43,446 bases of DNA from a virus: positions 1 to 43,446 of IMG/VR virus record IMGVR_UViG_3300021976_000034, one strand, 5' to 3'. Position 1 is the stretch's first letter, and each line of letters starts with the position of its first letter. The notes under the pieces are model-generated. The model was not told the origin of the DNA. It worked only from the letters and a program-made list of their open reading frames with translations, and made no database searches. Made by a program: the position numbers and the translations under genes. This document shows positions 38,784 to 43,446 of the stretch, piece after piece.

Positions 38784-39046
38784 GTGACTGCTCCGTGACC
38801 GGCGGCACGCACGTGTTCGTTCCGGTCGAGACCAGCACCGACGCCGAGGGCCGCGTGACCGAGGTGTCCCGCTGCGGGTGCGGCGCGTCGCAGACGATCA
38901 CCGGCCCCAGCCCCGGCCCAGCTGACGACTTGATGATGAGGACCGGGAAGCTGCTGATCGAGTTGTACGGCAACCTTCCACCCGGCTCCATCGAACAAGC
39001 CGCGACGGTCTACGACCCGCCGAGCTGGCGGCCCCGGGCCTGGTGA
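38780..39046 (+). CDS. Hypothetical protein (88 residues)
   Basis: SDCSVTGGTHVFVPVETSTD, then VSRCGCGASQTI: Cys residues and a beta-rich start reminiscent of the small H-V-F..C.CG zinc-like proteins. A helical end (DLMMRTGKLLIELYGNLPP). Last gene before the 39068 hairpin. Confidence 0.55.
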   Translation: MSDCSVTGGTHVFVPVETSTDAEGRVTEVSRCGCGASQTITGPSPGPADDLMMRTGKLLIELYGNLPPGSIEQAATVYDPPSWRPRAW

Positions 39047-39067
39047 GGGGCGGTAGTCTGACGAATT

Positions 39068-39110
39068 GAGGCCCCCACCCGGTGCTCCAAGCTTCCTGGG
39101 TGGGGGCCTC
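39068..39110 (+). terminator. Terminator-type hairpin between operon segments
   Basis: A perfect 13-bp stem (39068-39080 with 39098-39110) and 17-base loop, without a T-run. A TAGTCT -10-like box lies just before it (39054-39059), so the stem might also sit at the very 5' end of a new message. The remaining 39111-39212 contains no recognisable gene. Confidence 0.6.
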
Positions 39111-39212
39111 GCTATGACTGCGGCAGCGGGCGGAACGCCCCTGACCTGGGGAGACACTGCTCCTAATAGGTGCTTTATCTGGGGCTCCGGCAACCCGAAA
39201 CCCGAGTTAACG

Positions 39213-39226
39213 TACTATCTCCGGCT
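39213..39226 (+). promoter_or_regulatory. -10 box of a probable leaderless promoter
   Basis: TACTAT (39213-39218) lies eight bases before the ATG at 39227. No ribosome site is present between them, so transcription probably starts at or near the A of the ATG. No good -35 box is seen. Confidence 0.45.
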
Positions 39227-39448
39227 ATGACGAACTCCCAAGCCCCTGACCAGGGGAAACCGGCCGAATTCGATTTGCTCTACAACACGCCGGTGTGCGA
39301 CCTGTCGCTCACCGACCTGCACCGGATCATCCGGCGCGCCCAGCGGCGCCAGAGGAAGGCCGCTTGGCTGCCGCATCGACAGCGGAGGATCCGGATCCTG
39401 GTGGCCGCGCGCCGACGTCGGATCGACGCGATCGCGGGATCCCGATGA
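39227..39448 (+). CDS. Small basic protein, probably leaderless (73 residues)
   Basis: The product has an Asp/Thr-rich middle (LLYNTPVCDLSLTDLHRI) and a long basic helix (IRRAQRRQRKAAWLPHRQRR, RILVAARRRRIDAIAG), suggesting RNA or DNA binding. The promoter -10 box is immediately upstream and there is no Shine-Dalgarno. ATGA overlap with the next gene. Confidence 0.55.
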   Translation: MTNSQAPDQGKPAEFDLLYNTPVCDLSLTDLHRIIRRAQRRQRKAAWLPHRQRRIRILVAARRRRIDAIAGSR

Positions 39449-39753
39449 CCGACAGCGGCCGGTCCGGGCTGGACCCGAGTTGCACGACGTTCATCGTTGA
39501 ACTCTCACCGCACCAGCTCGACCTCTCTGGGTACGCGGGTGACTTCGCTGACGACTACGACATGGACGCCGTGCGCGCCGACTTCATCTCGCTGATCAAC
39601 TGCGAGCTGCCCGACGGCATCAGCCTCTGCGCCAACGGGCAGGTGTACGCCACGCTCGACCAGGCCGACAACGCCCGCGACATCGACTGGTCCGACGTCT
39701 GCAACCGGCTCAACGTCGAACCGATCTTCGAGCGCCACGAGGTGAAGCGGTGA
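39445..39753 (+). CDS. Hypothetical acidic protein (102 residues)
   Basis: TTFIVELSPHQLDLSGYAGD, then DYDMDAVRADFISLINCELP and DISWSDV-like segments. Strong negative charge and a regular alpha/beta pattern could suit a DNA-mimic or regulator, but this is speculation. ATGA start, GTGA end. Confidence 0.55.
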   Translation: MTDSGRSGLDPSCTTFIVELSPHQLDLSGYAGDFADDYDMDAVRADFISLINCELPDGISLCANGQVYATLDQADNARDIDWSDVCNRLNVEPIFERHEVKR

Positions 39754-39986
39754 CCAGGTGGCGCTGTGAGTTCGAGCGGGTTGGGCGGCACCACGACGTG
39801 CCGCCTGTGGTCGTCGAGGCCGAGACCGCCGACCAGCTGGCCGAGAAGGTGTACCGGGCGGTGAACCACCGACTGCTGTCCAGCGCCGTCGAGGTCGTTG
39901 TCGATCTTGAAAAAGGTACCGGCAACATCTTCTGCGGCTTCCAGTCCGGCGGCACCTTCACCGTCCTCGCCGAGGAGCAGTCATGA
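39750..39986 (+). CDS. Hypothetical protein (78 residues)
   Basis: An alpha/beta protein (WRCEFERVGRHHDVPPVVVE, AETADQLAEKVYRAVNHRLL, VEVVVDLEKGTGNIFCGF). It looks like a small ferredoxin-like domain. GTG in a GTGA overlap. Function unknown. Confidence 0.55.
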   Translation: MTRWRCEFERVGRHHDVPPVVVEAETADQLAEKVYRAVNHRLLSSAVEVVVDLEKGTGNIFCGFQSGGTFTVLAEEQS

Positions 39987-40255
39987 CCTGTCGGTACTGC
40001 GGCGGCGCGCGGCTGGTGGCGCGTGGCCCGGTGCAGTCCGCGCACACCGACGCCCCGTGGCGCCGGTTCCGGTGCGCGGACTGCATGGCCGAGATGGACT
40101 TCGCCCAGCCCGCCGCCAACCGCTGGCGCCGGCTGAAGCTGTGGTACTGCGACCGGCGCCACCGGGCGACCGACCACCGCTTCGACTACTGCGAGTGCGG
40201 GCAGAGCTGGCCGTGCAACACCCGGCGGAACCTGCTGAGCGGGGGTCGCTGGTGA
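39983..40255 (+). CDS. Multi-Cys zinc-finger protein (90 residues)
   Basis: MTCRYCGGARLVARG, RRFRCADCMAEMDF and DYCECGQSWPCN supply eight Cys, enough for two zinc sites. The middle is basic (NRWRRLKLWYCDRRHRA). Resembles small transcription-factor-like ribbons. ATGA overlap in, GTGA overlap out. Confidence 0.65.
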   Translation: MTCRYCGGARLVARGPVQSAHTDAPWRRFRCADCMAEMDFAQPAANRWRRLKLWYCDRRHRATDHRFDYCECGQSWPCNTRRNLLSGGRW

Positions 40256-40470
40256 AGCGCTATCAGGTGATGGCCGGTTTGCCCATGGAGATCGAGGTGT
40301 ACCTCGGTGGCCGCTACGTGGCCACGATCCGTGGCCACGTGGATTCGATCCGGGGGTCGGGCGGGTCGATGGCCACGGCGCTGCGTGTCGTGGCCACGGA
40401 CATGACCATGGCCATGGTCACTGAGCCGGCGGTGGCCGTGGCCACGGAGGGGGAGTCATGCCAAGGCTGA
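40252..40470 (+). CDS. Hypothetical protein encoded over palindrome array 2 (72 residues)
   Basis: Starts MKRYQVMAGLPMEIEVYLGG. The second half is Val/Ala/Thr-rich (ATALRVVATDMTMAMVTEPA) because the DNA there is full of TGGCCA repeats. GTG overlaps the previous stop, and its last 13 bases overlap the integrase gene. The first half looks like a real beta-strand protein; the second may be shaped by DNA function. Confidence 0.5.
   Translation: MKRYQVMAGLPMEIEVYLGGRYVATIRGHVDSIRGSGGSMATALRVVATDMTMAMVTEPAVAVATEGESCQG
40319..40444. repeat. Array of TGGCCA-centred palindromes (array 2)
   Basis: TGGCCA occurs six times (40319, 40332, 40370, 40391, 40409, 40439), mostly inside CGTGGCCACG. The array ends 13 bases before the integrase start. 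It shares the core palindrome with array 1, about 2.7 kb upstream. Confidence 0.8.
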
Positions 40471-42116
40471 GTTCGAGGGTGTCCGGGCGGACGCTGACCG
40501 CTGCGGACGTGCAGCGGCGGCCACGGCTGCGCGTGTTGGAGGAGGTGCAGAAGCCGAAGAAGGCGACGCTGTGTGTGCGGATCTCCGATGCCCGGGACTA
40601 CATGGATGAGACCGGGCAGCGGATCACTGACACGGAGGGTGTGAACCTCCAGATCACGAACGGCCTGGAGTACGCCGACCGGATCGGCTGGATCATCGAC
40701 AAGATCCGTACCGAGAACGACGTGTCCGAGTTCAAGCGGAAGAAGGTGCTCCAGCCGAACGGCCGCTACGCGCTGCGGACGGTCCGCCCCGACTGGCAGG
40801 CCGTGCTGGACGATCTGGCCTCCGGCGCTCAGGACGGTCTACTGGTCATCGCGCTCGACCGATCCATGCGCGACCCCCGCGATCTTGAGGACCTGATCGA
40901 CGTCGTCGAGTCTCGGATGCCTCGGATCCCGGTCGAGTCGGTGTCGGGGTCACTGAAGCTGTCCTCCGACGCTGAAGTGACCATGGCCCGGAACATGGTC
41001 AACTACGCCAACCTTGCGTCGCGGGACACCCGCCGCAGGGTGATTCTCCGCCGGATCGACCAGGCGGAGAAGGGCTACTGGGGAGGCGGGCGCCGCCCTT
41101 TCGGGTTCGGAGTGCCGACGGGGCTGAAGACGCCGCGCGGGTTCCCCGAGTTCGACGTCACGCGGCAGGTCCCGGCAGAGGTCGCCGAGATCAAGCACGC
41201 CGCCGAGTCGCTTCTAGCGGGTGTGTCGTTGCGGGAGCTGGCCGCCGACCTGCGCCGGCGCAACGTGGCGACCGTGACCGGTGGGACGTGGACGAGTAGC
41301 AGCTTGCGGGACGTCCTGCTACGTCCCCGCAACGCCGGCCTGTCGGTCTACGACGGGTTGATTCTTGAGGGTGTCCTGATCGAGGGTGTCGACGAGGACC
41401 ACCCGCCGATCCTGGAGCGCGCGACGTGGGAAGCCGTGGCGGCCATCCTGACCAACCCACAGCGCCGCGTGGGGCCGGGCCCGGCCCCACGCTGGCTGGG
41501 CAGCGGTCTCTACCTGTGCGGCCACCCCAACTGCGTAGGCAGCAATCCTCGCCAGACGCTGATCGCGGGCCGAAGCTCGGGCGGGGGCACCCGCGCCTAC
41601 GTGTGCACAGGCGGCAAAGTGCACCTTGCTCGTGTGGCCGAGGCCACCGACGAGTACGTGGAGGGGGCGATCGTGCTGCGGCTGATGGACCCGGACGCGG
41701 TGGAGCTGTGCACCCCTCAGCCTGGTGTGGACACCGCCGCGTTGGCCGCCGAGGCGAACGCGATCCGAGAGGTCGTCGCTGACCTCGGTGATCTGCACCA
41801 GCGGCGCAAGATCACCAAGGCCGAGCGTGAGCGCCGGACCGACGAGCTGGAGACTGAGCTGGAGGGGATCAACAGGATGCTCCGGGGCACGGCGGGCACG
41901 GATCCACTCGCCGCGATCGCCGGGAATCCGAACGCCAAGGAACTGTGGGCGGACCTGCCGCTCGCCACGAAGCGCGCCATCATCCGCCGAGTTCTGCGGG
42001 TAACGATCTTGCCGTGCAAACCTGGACAGCCGCCTGGCTACAAGCGAGGCAGCCGGAAGAACCACGTGAGACCGGAGTCCATCAAGATGGAGTGGATCGT
42101 GCCGGACACACGATAG
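40458..42116 (+). CDS. int: Large serine integrase
   Basis: A 552-residue serine recombinase. After a 35-residue basic extension the catalytic domain begins (CVRISDARDYMDETG; R41 and nucleophile S43 of the RxS motif) and contains ALDRSMRDPRDLEDL. A recombinase domain follows (RRPFGFGVP, then VSLRELAADLRRRNV and SSSLRDVLLRPRNAGLSVYD). Then come a zinc-ribbon region (YLCGHPNCVGS ... YVCTGG) and a coiled coil (~residues 430-480). This is the normal plan of phage integrases that join attP to attB by double-strand breaks, with no host factor. A GGAGGGGGAG site precedes the ATG. Confidence 0.9.
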   Translation: MPRLSSRVSGRTLTAADVQRRPRLRVLEEVQKPKKATLCVRISDARDYMDETGQRITDTEGVNLQITNGLEYADRIGWIIDKIRTENDVSEFKRKKVLQPNGRYALRTVRPDWQAVLDDLASGAQDGLLVIALDRSMRDPRDLEDLIDVVESRMPRIPVESVSGSLKLSSDAEVTMARNMVNYANLASRDTRRRVILRRIDQAEKGYWGGGRRPFGFGVPTGLKTPRGFPEFDVTRQVPAEVAEIKHAAESLLAGVSLRELAADLRRRNVATVTGGTWTSSSLRDVLLRPRNAGLSVYDGLILEGVLIEGVDEDHPPILERATWEAVAAILTNPQRRVGPGPAPRWLGSGLYLCGHPNCVGSNPRQTLIAGRSSGGGTRAYVCTGGKVHLARVAEATDEYVEGAIVLRLMDPDAVELCTPQPGVDTAALAAEANAIREVVADLGDLHQRRKITKAERERRTDELETELEGINRMLRGTAGTDPLAAIAGNPNAKELWADLPLATKRAIIRRVLRVTILPCKPGQPPGYKRGSRKNHVRPESIKMEWIVPDTR

Positions 42117-42210
42117 AGTGACCCCGGCCACCCCTGCGAATCGGGGAAAGTTCGAAACCGACGCGAGTAGGTGCGAAACAGGGACATCTGAATACGAACA
42201 ACGCGCGAAC

Positions 42211-42254
42211 GCCGCCCGTCTGACGCTGTCAGATGGGCGGCTTTCGTCTGTTTG
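42211..42254 (+). terminator. Terminator after the integrase gene
   Basis: A 14-bp stem with one G-U pair (42211-42224 with 42228-42241) and a 3-base loop, followed by TTTCGTCTGTTT. It ends the integrase message. The 42117-42210 stretch holds no gene; attP could lie here but no half-site pair could be identified by eye. Confidence 0.8.
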
Positions 42255-42281
42255 GCAGGGCAGACATCCACGCCCTTAAAT
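42252..42281 (+). promoter_or_regulatory. Promoter for a leaderless XRE regulator
   Basis: TTGGCA (42252-42257) and TTAAAT (42276-42281) are 18 bases apart. The ATG follows 8 bases after the -10 box, so the message probably has almost no leader. It directly follows the integrase terminator, giving a new transcription unit. Confidence 0.5.
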
Positions 42282-42289
42282 ACCGCCCC

Positions 42290-42532
42290 ATGCACCCGCT
42301 GCACTACTCACCGGCCCGGCTCCGCGCCATCCGGGTTGAGACGGGGTTGACCCGATCGGACCTGGCTCTGGCCTGCGGAATGTCGCCCGGGACGATCAAG
42401 GACTACGAGGCCGGCCGGCACGCTCCAGGCGCGTTCGCATTGGGTCGGCTGGCCACCGCGCTGGGCTGCTCGGTGGACGACTTCTACACCCGGTTCCGCT
42501 TCGAGGCGGTGAGCGTCGATGTCGCAGCCTGA
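42290..42532 (+). CDS. XRE-family HTH regulator (80 residues)
   Basis: A classic Cro/C1 HTH fills most of the protein: LRAIRVETGLTRSDLALACG, MSPGTIKDYEAGRHAPGAFA, LGRLATALGCSVDDFYTRF. It lies beside the integrase at the start of a new rightward unit. It may control integrase/excision or replication genes. The frame extends upstream into the terminator, so the ATG at 42290 next to the promoter is chosen. Confidence 0.8.
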   Translation: MHPLHYSPARLRAIRVETGLTRSDLALACGMSPGTIKDYEAGRHAPGAFALGRLATALGCSVDDFYTRFRFEAVSVDVAA

Positions 42533-42710
42533 CGTGATCGACGCCGAGTTCGAGGCTCGCGTCGCCGAGATCAAGGCTCGGGCGGTCGCCGTGCTGGCCC
42601 CGCACCTCGACCTGGACTACTTGGCCCGGCAGGTCGCCGTGGCCCCACCCTTCACCGAGGAGCAGCGCGCCGCGCTGATTCCGCTGCTGCGGGTGCCGGC
42701 CAAGCAATGA
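42519..42710 (+). CDS. Small helical protein (63 residues)
   Basis: PDVIDAEFEARVAEIKARAV followed by DLDYLARQVAVAPPFTEEQR. Starts 14 bases inside the XRE gene and ends on an ATGA overlap. A short helical partner of a regulator is possible; no function is known. Confidence 0.5.
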   Translation: MSQPDVIDAEFEARVAEIKARAVAVLAPHLDLDYLARQVAVAPPFTEEQRAALIPLLRVPAKQ

Positions 42711-42940
42711 CGCACCACAACGCACACAACGCACACAACGCACACAAGGATCAGTTCGCAACAAATGCGATCAGGTTGAACAAGTGGAACATGTGGCGCG
42801 TTAAGCCCCTTATTCGCACTTACTCAACACAAAACGGCGGAACTTACCACTTGAGTGGTCCGGGATTTGACATTTCCGCCATGATCCACGAGCGTTTTGC
42901 GCTGAACGGCATAGCCGTATTGGGCCGAACGAACCCGTAG
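42707..42940 (+). CDS. Protein with NAH repeats, lower-GC gene (77 residues)
   Basis: MTHHNAHNAHNAHKDQFATN: a triple Asn-Ala-His repeat from a nine-base DNA repeat, giving five His near the start (possible metal binding). The body (YSTQNGGTYHLSGPGFDISA) is polar. Base composition is clearly lower in GC than its neighbours, suggesting recent acquisition. ATGA overlap with the previous gene. Confidence 0.5.
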   Translation: MTHHNAHNAHNAHKDQFATNAIRLNKWNMWRVKPLIRTYSTQNGGTYHLSGPGFDISAMIHERFALNGIAVLGRTNP

Positions 42941-42990
42941 ACCCGTTCCCCACGGGCATTCGGCCCGGAACCGCTCCCAAGGAGGAAGTA

Positions 42991-43248
42991 GTGACGAACG
43001 ATCCGTCATCCGCGCAGCCGGGCGATCTGGTTGAGAAGTTGGGCGACAAGCTTTACAGCGGAGTGCTCACGCTCGAACAGGCTCGCGCTGCATTGCGCGT
43101 CTCGAAGTACACCCTCGCCAAGATGATCAAGAACGGCGAACTGAAGGCCATCAAAATCGGCCCCAAGTACTACATCGGCGAGGGAACCCTCAACGCCTAC
43201 ATCGACAACGCGCAGGGAAACGCCACGAACGGCACCACACCCAGCTAA
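42991..43248 (+). CDS. Excisionase/HTH_17-type DNA-binding protein (85 residues)
   Basis: Strong AAGGAGG ribosome site and GTG start. The core LTLEQARAALRVSKYTLAKM, IKNGELKAIKIGPKYYI and EGTLNAYIDN is a MerR/excisionase-type winged HTH. Lying 0.9 kb after the integrase, it is a reasonable recombination directionality factor or early regulator. The protein is longer and more acidic at the N-terminus than the BldC-type one at 31918. Confidence 0.7.
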   Translation: MTNDPSSAQPGDLVEKLGDKLYSGVLTLEQARAALRVSKYTLAKMIKNGELKAIKIGPKYYIGEGTLNAYIDNAQGNATNGTTPS

Positions 43249-43269
43249 ACCCGAAGGGATCCCCACCCA

Positions 43270-43356
43270 ATGACCAAGGCTGTGCTGGCGATGCTCGCCT
43301 TCTTCGTCATCGTCGCACTCATGGCCTGGGCCCTCGGAATGACCGGAGGCAAATGA
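43270..43356 (+). CDS. 28-residue membrane peptide
   Basis: One hydrophobic helix (VLAMLAFFVIVALMAWALGM) between short polar ends. GAAGGGAT precedes by a suitable distance and the stop overlaps the next ATG. Function unknown. Confidence 0.5.
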   Translation: MTKAVLAMLAFFVIVALMAWALGMTGGK

Positions 43357-43446
43357 TGACCGTCGACGCCAAGGCGGTGCGCGCGCTCGTAGCTGAGGAA
43401 GCCCAGAAGATCCCGCTTCAGATCCAGCTTGTTCCCCGAAAAATGG
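43353..43446 (+). CDS. Start of an early gene (cut by the window end)
   Basis: Two in-frame ATGs (43353 and 43356) overlap the previous stop. The first 31 codons read AKAVRALVAEEAQKIPLQIQ then LVPRKM. Too short to place in a family. It continues the rightward early block. Confidence 0.5.
   Translation, partial: MMTVDAKAVRALVAEEAQKIPLQIQLVPRKM

Noticed and set aside
1-43446. tRNA genes
   Set aside because: No cloverleaf with a T-arm and acceptor pairing was noticed on either strand by eye; a dedicated tRNA search would settle this.

Overview
The window looks like most of the genome of a temperate, long-tailed (siphovirus-type) phage of a high-GC actinomycete. The evidence is the gene order (end of a terminase-like gene, portal, MuF-like protein, scaffold, capsid, connectors, tail tube, frameshifted tail chaperones, tape measure, minor tail proteins, GH25 lysin), the strong GC bias, the many ATGA/GTGA gene overlaps, and phage copies of actinobacterial families such as Lsr2. 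A large serine integrase sits inside the phage gene order, with phage-type genes on both sides. That fits the unintegrated (virion) gene order better than a prophage cut at its att site. No mycolylarabinogalactan esterase (LysB) is visible, so I infer a host without a mycolate outer membrane, for example Streptomyces- or Pseudonocardia-like; this is inference only.

Layout. 1-8346: head and connector genes, the tail tube and the first tail chaperone. 7768-20350: chaperones with a -1 frameshift, a 1336-residue tape measure and the tail tip. 20399-23240: lysis-type module, with small membrane proteins, a collagen-like membrane protein and a GH25 muramidase. 23237-27335: beta-sandwich and collagen-like fibre proteins, ending in a 615-residue protein whose N-terminal half carries all three signature motifs of PL7 (alginate-lyase type) polysaccharide lyases. 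A very strong terminator at 27384-27430 ends this rightward late block.

27442-34627 is leftward: small zinc-binding and membrane proteins, a DUF4190/OB-fold membrane protein, an Lsr2-like nucleoid protein, a BldC/excisionase-type HTH protein and, at the far end, two probable regulators that may form the immunity region. A recurring CTGTAAC motif marks promoter-like DNA at both ends of this block and is a candidate repressor operator. 34735-40470 is a rightward train of about 22 very small, mostly overlapping genes, rich in Cys-x2-Cys zinc-ribbon proteins. It leads directly into the integrase (40458-42116). After a terminator, a new rightward unit begins with an XRE regulator, followed by a second excisionase-type HTH protein and genes that run off the window.

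The least explained features are the same Ig-like domain at the C-termini of both capsid and tail-tube proteins, two dense arrays of TGGCCA-centred palindromes (37494-37645 and 40319-40444), the CTGTAAC sites, and the small-zinc-protein operon. All family assignments come from reading motifs; no database search was run.
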